From Scilla litardierei (taxonomy: Eukaryota > Streptophyta > Magnoliopsida > Asparagales > Asparagaceae), in the NCBI GenBank assembly GCA_030789695.1, contig CM061138.1, forward strand, positions 14,332,214 to 14,396,213: DNA of 64,000 bases, in the 5' to 3' direction. Shown piece after piece: positions 10,287 to 22,036 of this stretch. A program made the translations under genes and the position numbers. Under the pieces are notes generated by a model that was given only the letters and a program-made list of their open reading frames with translations, ran no database searches and had not been told where the DNA came from. Numbering within the stretch: position 1 is the first letter of the stretch; each line of letters begins with the position of its first letter.

Positions 10287-10659
10287 TGTTAATCTCTTTT
10301 GATTAGTCAATGAGTCAGAAGGCTCTCACCCCTATAAAACGGGATTAGAGCCGAGCTTCAAACACACCAACACAACAACGGAGAAGAGAAATAGAACGCA
10401 GAGCTTCTTGAGCTTCTTCTAAGAGAAGAAGTTTGTCCAATTCCAGAGAATTGTGAGGGTTTTCTCCAGCGAGAGAAAATTACCACGGAGAATAAAGTTA
10501 CCAGAGAGAAGGAAAGGTGTAATGAGTTTTTTATAGCGGTGTTTACCTTAGTATATATATATTTTCTTGAGAGAAATATGAATTTTTTTACTCTCCAATT
10601 TTTACCTTTTACAGTAATAAGTGATTTTTACTGTTTACTGTAATCAGTGAATCACAACA
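10287..10659 (+). mobile_element. Copia 5' LTR (truncated element)
   Basis: The LTR runs from TGTTAATC to CACAACA (373 bp), followed after two bases by a TGGTATCAGAG primer-binding site. TATA-like CCTATAAAAC lies near 10331. The element's coding region is cut at 11112 and no 3' LTR is present. Confidence 0.8.
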
Positions 10660-10661
10660 AG

Positions 10662-10674
10662 TGGTATCAGAGTC
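10662..10674 (+). other. tRNA-iMet primer-binding site
   Basis: TGGTATCAGAGTC, the standard plant Copia PBS with one change, two bases after the LTR end. Confidence 0.8.
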
Positions 10675-10681
10675 TAGGTGA

Positions 10682-10782
<101 letters not shown>

Positions 10783-10841
10783 ATTTTTTTAGAAACAAAA
10801 AAGGAGAGAATTTTTTTCCATTGTACATTTTCAATATCAAA

Positions 10842-11112
10842 ATGTCAATAAAAGAGTCATCATCAGGAGCCATTATCATGCTGACGGCTACAAATTACAC
10901 AATTCGGAGACCATGAATGGAGAATCTTCTTAGTAAGAAAGATTTATTTGACCCATGAAAGGTCAAATGAGTAATGTCGGAGTCCAAGCAAACTGGAAGA
11001 AGATGGATAGAAATATGATTGGTCAAATCCGACAATGGATCGATCACACAGTCTTTCACCATGTTACGCAGGAGATGGATGCATATGCCCTCTGAAAGAA
11101 GCTAGAGGACAT
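10842..11112 (+). pseudogene. Copia gag N-terminal fragment
   Basis: Starts at an ATG and encodes a Copia gag head (S-G-A-I-I-M-L-T-A-T-N-Y near residues 9-20). In-frame stops follow, for example at 10914. Further gag homology in shifted frames includes I-G-Q-I-R-Q-W-I-D-H and K-L-E-D-M-Y just before 11112. There the sequence changes abruptly into the duplicated zinc-finger promoter, so the rest of gag, all of pol and the 3' LTR are missing. Confidence 0.7.
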
Positions 11113-11113
11113 G

Positions 11114-11478
11114 TATAGTGGTTATGGACCTCGGATCACAGGAACGAGGTTTCTAATCTAGTCTGATATTCCATCGGCAGACATCGAGCATAGAGAAAAC
11201 TAAAGGAATTCTCTTAGAAGAATCTTTTTGATGTGGAAGGCCAACCACATATTTTAAGGGGTTTATCACCATTGATTCAAGTACGCTTCCGTAGTTTTTA
11301 GTATATTCTCAATGGTTTAATACGAATATTTTCTGTATTTTGATGATGATTTTCACCATTAAAATTCAAACGTAGCTAGCACTGTCCTATGCATGTATCA
11401 AGCTTAAACCACTTAAGATTCTTGAATGTAATAAAGCCATTGCTCCTTCTAAGCCCAAAGGCACACCTTTGCAGCTTC
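11114..11478 (+). repeat. Duplicated zinc-finger promoter, copy 2, cut by Copia-A
   Basis: This 365-bp copy of 7652-8006 ends at exactly the point where copy 1 continues into the 5' UTR (GCAGCTTC). There it is interrupted by the Copia-A LTR. The expected 5-bp target duplication would be GCTTC. The cognate coding sequence, if it exists, lies beyond the retrotransposon nest, outside this window. Confidence 0.8.
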
Positions 11479-12006
11479 TGTTGGAACTTATCCAACTAAG
11501 TTGGATCTTAATCCAACATTGGGCTTATATGCGATAAATAATTATATGGTGCTACAGTGTCATATTAAAGCCCAATGTATAAGTGATCTCATTTATTAAG
11601 TTAAGTGGGCTTAAATGAGTCGTATAGGTTGTGGGCCTTTATGCGTGGTGACTATTGGGCTTCAATTCGTTGATGGGCCGAATTGGAAACCCTAGGGCTA
11701 TGGAGGCTAGCCTATATATATGCGGTCATGATCCCCGGAGCACACGAACAAGTTAGCCGTCTTTTTCTACGTCCCGTCGCTAGAAGAGAAACCGGGAGAA
11801 AGCCAAAGGATTTCTCCAACGGTTGATTTGTGCTGTTCTGGAAGATCATCTGCTACGTTATCGTCAGGATCTCTTTCAGACTATTAGCGATGGATTCAGT
11901 TACACTTCCGCATATCAGAGAAGGTAACGTTTTAAGATTCAGCATGTGTTTTATCTAGATCTGTGCTATTTGGTTTGTACGCACATCTAGATCTTTAGTT
12001 CTCACA
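11479..12006 (+). repeat. 5' LTR of Copia-A
   Basis: 528 bp, from TGTTGGAACTT to TTCTCACA, with a TATA-like CCTATATATATG near 11711 and a PBS directly after. The LTR is inserted into copy 2 of the zinc-finger promoter. Confidence 0.85.
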
Positions 12007-12008
12007 AG

Positions 12009-12021
12009 TGGTATCAGAGCC
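12009..12021 (+). other. tRNA-iMet primer-binding site of Copia-A
   Basis: TGGTATCAGAGCC, a perfect match to the usual plant Copia site, two bases after the LTR end. Confidence 0.9.
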
Positions 12022-12139
12022 GCCATGCTTGGATCTTAAGATTTTACTGTCTCATGGATTCAGATCTGATAAAAATTCGTTTTCTACTCTATATGAATTC
12101 AGATCTGTAAGTTTTATAGGTTTTTAACTTTTCATGTTA

Positions 12140-12790
12140 AAAAACGATAGATTGGGGGCGGCCCGCCGGCCGCCGCCCGACACGGATCCAGAGGGGGCAG
12201 CTCTGCCGCCCCCGTCAGTAGATCGACGCCGGCCTTGCCGGCGCCAGCGCAGGGAGAAAGGGGCGACCCGGCCGCCCCTGTCGGACAAACAGGCGCTCCG
12301 ACGCCTGCTGCAGGGTTAGAGGGGGCGGCACTTTTCGTTGTACTTGTTCAGCTTCAAGTCTGAGCGGACCTACTCACGTCTCGCCTCCACATTTTTGGGA
12401 AGCGGGGCGTGACAGCACCCGTCGCCCCCAGTCAGCTTTTAGAGGGGGCAGCGTGGCTGCCGCCCCCTCCGCCGAAAAAGCAGCCCCCCAGCGGGGCCTA
12501 CTGCAGGACTCAGAGGGGGCGGCCCCCACGCCGCCCCCGGTCAGCGTACGGAGGGGGCGACGCCGACCGCCTCCTTCCATCGGAAATCAAGAGGGGGCGG
12601 CGCCCTGCCGCCCCCACCGTCGGAAATCTAGAGGGGGCGGTGGCCTGGGCCACCCCCTGGTCGGCGATCGATAAGAAAGTGGGGGGGCTTACCCCCCACT
12701 CGTCGGCGAAAGGAATGGGGGGCTTACCCCCCACTCGTCGACGTCGGTTGCAAGGAAGGGGGGCGGCGGTGGCCACCCCCTGGGATGGCC
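12140..12790 (+). repeat. GC-rich inverted minisatellite in the Copia-A leader
   Basis: Repeated GAGGGGGCGGC / GCCGCCCCC blocks alternate on the two strands every ~40-60 bp, so the RNA could fold into many GC stems. The open frames predicted here are low-complexity Pro/Arg/Gly translations, not genes. Confidence 0.8.
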
Positions 12791-13107
12791 ATCTTGATGC
12801 TAGGGTTTCTAACCCTAGCAAGCTTTGGGCCAGAAATTGGGGCCAATCAGGATTCTTTCCAAAAAAAATAAATTTCAAATTTCAAATATTCAGAATATGG
12901 GCCTTTTTATTTTCCGGGCCTGTTTTTTTGGCCAATGCACTCTTTTGGGCTATATGAACACAATTTGGGCTTGTTTCTTAAGGATATTAACACACATATT
13001 GGCAAGGAAATAATAAGTTTTTTTAAATATATACATATATATTTCCATTAAGGCAAAAATTTTGTGTGTTAAAATAGTTTAATTAAATTCAATTTTAGGC
13101 ACGCTTC

Positions 13108-13109
<2 letters not shown>

Positions 13110-13146
<37 letters not shown>
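13110..13146. repeat. (TA)n microsatellite
   Basis: Uninterrupted AT dinucleotides. Confidence 0.95.
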
Positions 13147-13150
<4 letters not shown>

Positions 13151-13173
13151 CATTTTTTCGCAATGGAAGATTG

Positions 13174-13176
<3 letters not shown>

Positions 13177-13207
<31 letters not shown>
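13177..13207. repeat. (TA)n microsatellite
   Basis: Second AT dinucleotide run, 30 bp after the first. Confidence 0.95.
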
Positions 13208-13209
<2 letters not shown>

Positions 13210-13842
13210 CGAAATGATTGCAATTAAATCAAAACCCCACCAAAGTGGGCTCTATTAAGGTGATTGCTTTTATTTCGATATATAAAAGGCTACTGACATA
13301 CTTTGTATGTAAATTTAGTGCCTAAAATTTTAAATTTAACTTCGTTAAATGAGGAAATAAATGGTTATGTATATAAATATATTTCCTTTAAGCCCAATTT
13401 GTGTGTTAAATTATATTCGTTCCATTTTAATTCTTTTAGGCATTCCTTATTTTATTTATACGTTTCGAAATAATTTTAATTATTACGAGACCCCACCAAA
13501 GTGGGCTCTACTGTTAAATTATTATTATTTCGGAATGTAAACGGTTAAATACATGCGTTGTATGATCGGTTACCTGGATGAATTTTAAATGGATCGAAGG
13601 AGTAAAAAAGGTTTTCACATATATTTACATTTAAAGTTTATTTTCATTTTAATTTAATTGTTGGGCACATTAGATTATATGTTTCGAAATAATTTTAATT
13701 ATTACGAGACTCCACCAAAATGGGCTCTACTGTTAAATTATTATTATTTCGGAACATAAATGGTTAAATACATACGTTGTATGATTGGTTGCCTAATATT
13801 GAATTTAAATTGGATTGAAGGATGAAATAAGAAGCTTTAATG

Positions 13843-13983
13843 TGTTATGAATCAACTACTGGGGGAGGAGCCCCCAGCTCTTTATTTATAGGCAATATGG
13901 GAGAGTACAAATATGGCTACAATGCTTATCTCTAGGATAGCCCAGAATCTAAACCAACTCCGGTTAAATAACCGTTCACAATA
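13843..13983 (-). repeat. 3' LTR of Copia-B
   Basis: 141 bp, TGTTATGAATC to CACAATA (terminal CA changed to TA). Differs from the 5' LTR by about ten substitutions and an ~8-bp indel, so the insertion is old relative to Copia-C. Confidence 0.9.
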
Positions 13984-14198
13984 CTCTCCCTTATCCAGCC
14001 ATAGGTGCGGACTCTGCTCGTGAATACTTCAGGATTCTGAGCATAGAAGAGTCTGACATGGGGTGGATACTTCAGGATCCTGAGTTGGTGAGATTTGCCT
14101 CGTTAAAACCTTTAGCTATGGAAAACCCTGTGGGAAAACCCATAGTTAAGGGAAAAGAGTACAAACTCTTCCTAACTCCCCCTGATCTGTACAAGCTC
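13984..14198 (-). other. 3' untranslated region and polypurine tracts of Copia-B
   Basis: Holds AAGGGAGAG next to the LTR and a second purine tract (ATCAGGGGGAG near 14176) just after the pol stop, on the minus strand. No gene. Confidence 0.6.
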
Positions 14199-17100
14199 TC
14201 AAGCTTTCAGATCTCTTAGGTGTCTCATTCCAATCCTTTGTACAAGCTTCCTAAAAGTGGCAGTAGGAAGGGCTTTAGTGAACAAGTCTGCCAAATTGTC
14301 ACATGATTGCATTTGTCAGATGTCGATCTTGCCATCTCTCTGTAGCTCGTGCGTCCAGAAGAACTTTGGTGAAATGTGCTTTGTTCTGTCGCCTGTGATG
14401 AAGCCACCTCGTAACTGAGCTATACAAGCAGCATTGTCCTCGAACATTGTAGTAGGTTCGAGATCTCCAGTCTTCAGTCCGGTAGTAGACATGATGTGGT
14501 GGACAACTGAGCGTAACCATACGCATTCTCTTGCTTCATGTATGGCAATGATGTCCGAGTGATTGGATGAGGTCGCCGTCAAGGTTTGCTTGATGGATCT
14601 CCAGGAAATGACTGTCCCTCCATAGGTAAACACGTACCCAGTTTGTGACTTCGTGTTGTGGGGATCAGACAAGTAACCTGCATTAGCATAACCAGCAAGT
14701 GTAGAGGATATTCAATTTTTGTAGAAGAGTCCCAAATCTGTAGGCCCTTGGAGGTAGCGTAGAAGGTGCTTAACCCCGGTCCAGTGGCACTGCGTGGGTG
14801 CTGTGCTGTATCTGGCTAGTAAATTTACTGCGAATGCTATATTGGGACGCGTGCAGTTTGTCAGATATAAGAGTGCTCCTATGGCACTTAGATAAGGGAC
14901 TTCTGGACCAATTATATCCTCCACATCTTCCAGCGGCCGGGAGGGGTCTTTATGTGCATCCAGAGATCGTACCACCATAGGTGTACTAAGTGGATGACAT
15001 TGGTCCATATGGAATCTTTGCAACATTTTCTTTGTGTATGTGGTTTGATGTAATAGGATTCCATCTTTTAGATGTTCAATCTATAAGCCAAGGCAGAATT
15101 TCGTTTTGCCTAGATCTTTCATTTCAAACTCTTTTGTTAGGCTTACAGATATCTCGGCGATCTCTTCAGGAGATCCAATGAGATTCAGATCGTCCATGTA
15201 GACAGCAATTATTACGAATCCTTTTCCCTTTGTTCTTATAAAGATACAAGGGCAGACTTCATTGTTGTTGAATCCTTGTTTAACAAGGAATTCACTGAGT
15301 CTGTTATACCACATTCTTCCTGATTGTTTGAGACCATACAGTGATCTTTGCAGCTTAACAGAGTAGACGTCCCGAGGTCTATCTTTTATTTCAGCAGGCA
15401 TTGAGAAGCCATCATGAAGTTTCATGTATATCTCCTTGTCGAGATTGCCGTATAGATATGCAGTCACAACATCCATTAGCTGCATATCTAGGCCTTCCTT
15501 TGCTGTTAAGCTTATCAGGAATCTGAAGGTGATCGCATCCATGACCGGTGAGTATGTTTCGTCATACTCAATACCCGGTCTTTGGAAAAATCCTTGTGCT
15601 ACAAGTCTAGCTTTGTAGCGTGCAATCTCATTATTCTTATTTCTTTTCCTTATGAATACCCATTTGTATCCCACAGGTTTGACACCAGTATGTGTCTGGA
15701 CTATATGCCCAAAGACTTTGTGTTTCTAAAGCGAGTCCAGCTCGGCTTCTATTACCTGATTCCACTTTGGCCAGTCATTTCTACGTTTGCACTCAGCAAC
15801 GGAATGTGGATCATGATCATCGTCGCTTCCGACGACGTGAATAGCAATGTGAAACGCGAAGTCATCGACGACGACTATACTCTTTCTCTCCAATACCTCC
15901 CATGTACGTACATAATTTAATGATATTTCAGTTTCTCCCGGCAGTTCCTCTGCAGTGGATTCCGGGAGGGGAGAGGGTATGGACACGAGCTCGTTTCTCT
16001 GTGAGGGTATCGTCCCAAGATCTCCAGATATTTTTCTTTTTCTTGGATTTTTATCCTTGGAGCCTGGTGGTCTGCCTCTTTTCTGTTGAGGTGCAGCCAC
16101 TTCTGCTGCTGGTGGATTGCATCCATCCTTTGGGATGTCAATCCTAGCTGGAGTATTTACAGCAGGGATGTGTGATTTGACAATCTTCTGGTTGTCAGTA
16201 CACGAGTCCGGTAATCTATGAACTGTTTTATGGATGCGTAAGATCTTCTGGATCTCATCATCACATTGTTTTATTATCGGATCATAGTGGGTCAAACTTT
16301 TTGTATCCCACGTTAATATTTTCTTCGCGCTAGACTTTTTAATGTCTAGGCCCATTTTGGGGAAATATTTCTCATCAAAGTCACAGTCTTCAAGACGTGC
16401 CTTAAAAGCGTCCCCCGTTTGGGGTTCTAGGTATCTTATAATAGAGGGTGAGTCAAACCCTACATAAATACCTAGGCGACGTTGAGGGCCCATCTTGGTC
16501 CTCTGGGGTGGTGCAATGGGGATATAAACTGTGCAGCCAAAGATTCTCAAGTGAGAAATGTTCGGCGGCGGTCCATATGCAAGTTGCATTGGAGAGAGAC
16601 TCTGACCTCCCGAGGGTCTTATTCTTATTAGTGATGCAGCATGCAGAATTGCATGTCCCCATGCATCCACCGGCAACTGGGATTTCATTAGCAATGGACG
16701 TGCAATCCATTGGAGTCTTTTAATTAGCGACTCAGCTAACCCGTTCTTGGGTGTGAACATGCGGCACCAGATGTTCAATTTATATTCCCGTTGCCTGGCA
16801 GTATTCTTGAAATGACTGAGAGGTAAATTCCCCCGCATTATCCAGACGTATTTTCTTTATTTGGTTGTCTGGAAAATGCGCCCGCAACTTTATTATTTGT
16901 GCCAGGAGCTTTGGAAAAGCTAAGTTACGGGTTGAAAGTAGATACACATACGAGTATTTTGAAGATGCATCAATCAGTACCATGAAGTACTGGAAAGTCC
17001 CACTAGGGTGGTGGATGGGTCCACATATGTCTCCGTGTATTCTTTCGAGGACGCTTGGAGACTCGATATCCACTTTAAGTGGTGATGGCCTTGTTATTAA

Positions 17101-17800
17101 TTTACCCTTGAAGCAGGGTACACAAGGGAATTCTCCCTTCTGAAGAATCTTCTGGTTCTTCAGGTTATGCCCATGAGATTGTGATAAGATGCGGTGCATC
17201 ATCACAGATCCATGGTGGCCAAGTCTATCGTGCCAAAGTAAAAATTTGGCTGATGTCGGGCACTTCAGGTGCTCCGTCAGGTTTGCTTCCTCTCTCCGAA
17301 TTTTTGTATGGTAGAGGCCCGATGAAAAGCTCTCAAAGCGTTCAAGTATGGTTTTAAGTCCATTTTCTTGAGACGTTACATACAGTAATTCATTTTCTTT
17401 TACATTTGTTGTTTCCAAGTGGAATCCGTTGAGACGGATATCTTTGAAACTTAGTAAGTTTCGCTTGGAATTCGAAGAGTATAGTGCATCTTTAATATTT
17501 ATTTCTGTTCCTTTGGGGAGCAAAAAGGTTGCATTCTCAGAACCTTCAATTTTATCCGATGGCACTGAAATTGTATTTACAGGGCTCTTATACCGTATAA
17601 TGCTATGGAAATACCGAAATAGCATTTGTGCTGAAGGATCGTATGTGTCGAAGCACTGTCTACCGAGCAGTCATGAGAGCATTCCAACTAAAAAGATGAG
17701 TAAACATTTGCATTCAGAAAAACTAAATTTTATTCAACGGAAATCAAATTACATAAAAAGCTCTCATAAAATAGATTGTTCTGAAAACAAAAACTAAGAT
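14199..17800 (-). pseudogene. Copia-B pol: protease, integrase, reverse transcriptase, RNase H (inactive)
   Basis: On the minus strand the order is that of Ty1/Copia. Protease: V-D-S-A-S-T-H-T-I-L (near 17650) lies in a different frame from what follows, so there is a frameshift. Integrase: an H-x-H...C-x2-C zinc domain with L-W-H-D-R-L-G-H-H, then the core with D (H-G-D-I-C-G-P), D (R-L-D-N-A-G-E-F) and a downstream E. A long Lys/Pro-rich linker follows. The RT opens G-Y-K-W-V-F and has Y-M-D-D (A-V-Y-M-D-D-L) at the active site. RNase H has S-Q-T-G-Y-V-F and E-D-N-A-A-C. Nonsense changes occur before the RT (about 15725), after C-L-G-L (about 15080) and in RNase H (about 14315), with further frame changes. 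The tail ends L-R-D-L-K-A at 14199. Confidence 0.85.
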
Positions 17801-17812
17801 AAATGTAGTAGG

Positions 17813-18774
17813 CTAATCAAGCATGTCATCTAATTTGAAGTCTTTTGCTATGAACTTGACTGCATTGTTTGCAGCCACCAGGTTTGATTCAGCATTCTTT
17901 TTCTTGCTTTGTTTATAAAGCTCCTGGAGATGCGGTGGGGTCCTGCACACTCTGGACCAGTGGCCTTTCATGCCACAGCTGTGGCACTGGTCTTCCCAAT
18001 CCCTCTTGGGTGGGGTGCATCATTTTTGTTGTTGTCATTTCTGCGCCATGTGAACTTGTGCTTCCCTTCATTCTTTCGCTGATGTACCTGACCCTTGGCT
18101 CTTTTCTGTTGTCCCCCTTTCTGTGGTCTTTCTTTTCTTTTATTATCTCTCTTCTTTTTGAAGGAAGAGGTATGGTGAGCTTCTGGTCGAGGGGCAGTGC
18201 CAGGAGGGCGCATATTGTGAGTGGCGAGGAGAAGCTCTCTGTTTTGTTTGGCCATGAGTAAACATGACAGCAGATCAGAATACTTGATGAACTTGCGTTT
18301 ACGGTATTGCTGCATGAGTATTGCATCTTTTTCATGAAAAGACGTATACGTCTTTTCCAGCATGCGATCTTCTGAGACTTTCTCACCACACAACTTCAGG
18401 CGTGAGGTGATGCTAAAAAGTGCTGAGTTGTACTCAGCAATGGACTTAAAGTCCTGCAGTCTCAGGTTCTCCCACTCATATCGTGCCCTTGGGAGTATAA
18501 CATCTTTCTGATGTTTATACATATCCTCAATGGCAGTCCATAACTCAAGTGGATCTTTGGCCGTAAGGTACTCAGCCTTTAAAGTCTTATCCACATGGCG
18601 GCAAATATAGATGATGGCTTGCGCCTTTTCTATATCGCTAACATTTTCTTTTTCTGTTACAGCAGTAATGAGGGACTTTGCCCGCAGGTGAAACTTTACA
18701 TCTAGCTGCCAGCTCAGATAGTTTCTACCTGATGCATCCAGCACTTCGAAATCAACGCTTGCAATTTTAGCCAT
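17813..18774 (-). pseudogene. Copia-B gag with CCHC zinc knuckle (one frameshift)
   Basis: The ATG at 18774 opens a 268-codon frame. It has a UBN2-like capsid region (N-Y-L-S-W-Q-L-D-V near residue 18; L-W-T-A-I-E-D-M-Y near 79), then a very Lys/Arg-rich stretch. At about 18015 a one-base shift moves the reading frame. The CCHC knuckle (C-G-M-K-G-H-W-S-R-V-C) and the C-terminus (ending D-D-M-L-D, stop at 17813) continue in the neighbouring frame. Copia-C keeps this region in one frame. A stop separates gag from pol in both elements, so it is probably ancestral. Confidence 0.85.
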
Positions 18775-19049
18775 TTATCTAGCAGAGCACAAACATGCAT
18801 GAATTAATATTTTAATCAAAGAAACATTTTCATGCGGAGGCAATATATAATGAAAGGCTAAATGCGTGGATCGGCCAGTCCCACATAAAAAAGAGTCCAA
18901 AGTCCATACAGTCCATATTACACAATTTAAAGCTTAAAAGGAAAATACAACTTTGGAAACCCCGTGGGTCCCACATAATATCTCCAGCTTCAATTGTGGC
19001 CTTTGTCTTCATGGAAAGTGGTCTTCTATCTTTGGCATTTACATAAATT
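18775..19049 (-). other. Copia-B leader, segment nearest gag
   Basis: Non-coding; aligns with 32395-32675 of Copia-C. Ends at the AAATT target site of solo LTR-1. Confidence 0.8.
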
Positions 19050-21515
19050 TGTCACGACCCGCTTCCCTAAAATGGAGGCGAGACGTGAAAAGGCCCGCAC
19101 GAGAGTGGAGCCGTGAAGCCCCAAACCCGATAAGCGTCAATAAAACATAAGCAGGTCCCCGTAACCACAACGGAGCAACAATAATAATAAAAGGAGAGAC
19201 AGAAATAAAATTCTCATATCTCATAAATTGTCCAACATGAAAATAAGTTCAACATCCAGAAAATCCACCAGGCTAAAAGAAAGAGTCTAAAGGCCCAGAA
19301 CAAGGCCAACAAAAGCAACAACATCACAAAGTATAGGTGCTACGCACCGACAACAAAACAGCAGTCTAAACAAAAGGAAAACACAACGAAGACACTAGGA
19401 CTGGTCCCCAGTGTCCACGTACTCCCCGTCAAACACAAGCTCGGGCTCGGCGTCAGCAAACACCTCGTCCTCAACTAGGTACTCAGGCTTAGGATCTAAC
19501 ATGTGTCACCCAAAAGAGTAAAGGGGCACATGTCAGCAAGTCTAAAAGACTTGGGCAAGGAAACTGAAAGTAAGGCAACTAGCAACCTAGCAGTTTTAGT
19601 ATGCATGACATGGCAGTTATAACATGAGTGCACAAGCAAGACATGGTGAACAATAAGTACAAGAGAACAATTATCGGGACAAGACAAGAGTAGCCAAGCT
19701 ACTCACAATCTCAATCAATTCACTATTCACGTTTCACTGTTGTTTGTAGATGTTTACGCCTTACAGCTGAATGGTATAACATTCACGCTGATTGGCCGCT
19801 TAACACTACCCCAAAACCCAGAGTTTACGCCTTACCACTGCAGTTGCTGATCGGGCAGACTCCCAGTTGATTGGCCGCTTAACTCTTACCCCCAATACCC
19901 ACAAGTAATCGAGCCAGGGTCCCCGCACACGAGCTCAGTAAATGAGCCGGGGTTGCCCCGCACAGGAGCTCGCCATCTATTTCACGATTCATAAACAATT
20001 GGCGTAGGGGTGCACCTAGCCGGAAACAAGCAATTCGGGCATTGGCTATCAACCAACACATGGCCCGCTTCTGGAACACGAGCCAGGAACACAAACATTG
20101 TAGCGAAGCTACGCATTCACGGAAACACTTTAAGGATGCAATGACATGACAATTAATTTGCGTACCGTTAATAGAAATTAAACATGACATGATAATTGTG
20201 CAACATGATATATGTCGGAACTAGCTTCGTTGTCAAGCTAGTTCCCCAATTTGCGCCTAGGCGAGTATCATTTCGTCGCCTAGCCTCTTTTACGCCTACA
20301 ACAAGCAAATGGCCTAAAACATGGCCTAAACCCTAAGTGGCAAGTTTCACTTGCCTAGCACCGGGGATGACGATCACGAAGGTTCGTCTCGCGGATGCTA
20401 ATCTACGGGGAAATCACTGTTATGGGGAACAATCATCAAAACAACATTCATTCATTAGGGTTTCATAAAAATACCAATAGGTTGTGAAAACATCAAGAGA
20501 TCGATTTCTTACCGAGAGGAGGCGGAAGAAACACTCCGGAGAACCTAAGGACCAGATCTGGAAACGAATGGAGAAGTTTGGAAAACTAGGGTTTTAGGGG
20601 GATTTTGGGGATTTGATGAGATTTTGGGGAAGATGAGAGGTAGAATGAGTTGATGGATGGTTTGGATGATGGATTTAGGGCTTGGAATGAAGGAATAAGG
20701 GTTGGAGGTGGAAGGGGGCTCAATGGGGGAGAAACTAGGGTTTTAGGTCGAATGGAGGAAGAAGAAAACGTTTGGGAGGGGTTTAAATAGGATGGGCTGG
20801 CGGCTGCCCAGAAATTAGGGTTTTAACACAGATTAGTCGGTCAAAGAGCAACCACTGACCGACTAGTTTGGCAACTAGTCGGTCGGTCGACCAACGCAGA
20901 CCGACTAAGTGTAAACAGTAACTTCTGAACGAAAATAGGATTTGGATTTAGTTGGTCGATGAACTACTGACCGACTAGTTTGACATCTAGTCGGTCGGTG
21001 AACGTTCTTAGACCGACTAAGAGTGAACAGTACAGATACTAAAATTTAGATGATGTGTTAGTCGGTTAAAGAAGCATTGCTGACCGACTAGTTTGCAACC
21101 TAGTCGGTCAACCAACGTTCTTAGACCGACTAACGATAAACAGTAACTCCTGAATAATTTAGAAAGCCAACTAGTCGGTCCAAGAAGGATTGCCGACCGA
21201 CTGGATCGTCATCTAGTCGGTCGGTGCCCCTTCTTATACCGGCTAATAAGCACCAAAAATTCCGATACGGAGCGCGGAGCTCCGGGATCAATTCCTAAGA
21301 CTCCTAGGCTTGATCTAATAGTAAGATACGACCGTTATGAAGCCCGTCATGAATGACATACTTCGAAATCGACGATCCTAAGAAAAAAACGAGAAAACAC
21401 GACGAAACGATCGAAAATGAAAGTTACGGAGACGATGACCACACATGAGGAGAAAATCCACCAAAACATATATTATAATATAATAAATCCAGATACATGA
21501 AAACCAGTCGTTACA
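19050..21515 (-). mobile_element. Solo LTR-1 (Gypsy-B family)
   Basis: Begins TGTCACGACCCGC and ends CAGTCGTTACA (2466 bp), with a perfect AAATT duplication at 19045-19049 and 21516-21520. It matches, in inverse orientation, the 5' LTR of Gypsy-B (56514-58932) throughout. There are no internal sequences, so it is a solo LTR left by LTR-LTR recombination. A minus-strand TATA (TATTTAAA) lies at 20782-20789. Confidence 0.9.
20831..21246. repeat. TAGTCGGTC palindrome array (U3 of solo LTR-1)
   Basis: Four ~75-bp units, each an imperfect inverted repeat (AGTCGGTC-n-AAGAAGGAT...CCGACCGACTAG, then CTAGTCGGTCGG...GACCGACTA), are separated by ~35-bp spacers containing AACAGTAA. The array starts ~42 bp upstream of the TATA on the minus strand. 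Confidence 0.9.
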
Positions 21516-22036
21516 AAATTCCTCACTACAATTTCTCTCAAAAATAAAAGAAAAGTGCGGGAAATAAAATGTGGGACTTAAACAGCCGATCTAAAAACCA
21601 CATTTAGCCATTCATGCAGAAATATTGTGCTCATCAACATTTTCATTCACAGACATCGCAGGCAGTTATATTCGCATGAGGATAAATAATTTAATCACTT
21701 AATAATTATTGGACCACTGGGCAACGTCATACACAGTTAGGTTAGGTGACTAACGACAGAGCGGTTACAGGATCTTCCTAATTATTAAGTTTTAAATATA
21801 ATGCACAACCACACATATAATATCCACAGAATAAGCCAGTGATGTAAAGCATCTAAAGATGATTTTACAGAAGAAATCATATGATGCATGGGTTGTAAAA
21901 GTTTTGGGTTTAATCAACGAATTGAAAAAGAGCCCAAAAGCAACATGTTTTATGTAAAAAGAAAAAGTTTTCCTTTTTAATTCATCCCCAAAACCCCCAA
22001 TGGTCCCCAATAATTTCTTATATGTCCACATATTGC
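21516..22036 (-). other. Copia-B leader, second segment
   Basis: Non-coding; aligns with 32678-33200 of Copia-C. Its last 84 bp are the left copy of the direct repeat around the 2.2-kb insert. Confidence 0.8.
21953..22036. repeat. Left ~83-bp direct repeat flanking the 2.2-kb insert
   Basis: Runs from TGTAAAAAG to CACATATTGC. It is nearly identical to 24230-24310, with a 3-bp difference in the A-rich part. Confidence 0.9.

Larger units (their letters stand above)
13010..13842 (+). repeat. AT-rich tandem hairpin repeats in the Copia-A leader (left part)
   Basis: Units of ~220-255 bp are centred on CCCACCAAAGTGGGCTCTA near 13235, 13490 and 13710. Each is flanked by TTTCGAAATAATTTTAAT-like sequence on the left and its rough inverse (ATTATTATTATTTCGGAA) on the right. 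The array is interrupted by Copia-B at 13842 and resumes at 55597. Confidence 0.75.

Noticed and set aside
9963..10292. 109-codon Arg/Pro-rich frame
   Set aside because: It is a translation of the GGGTCGG-repeat hAT MITE, which has clear ends and an 8-bp duplication.
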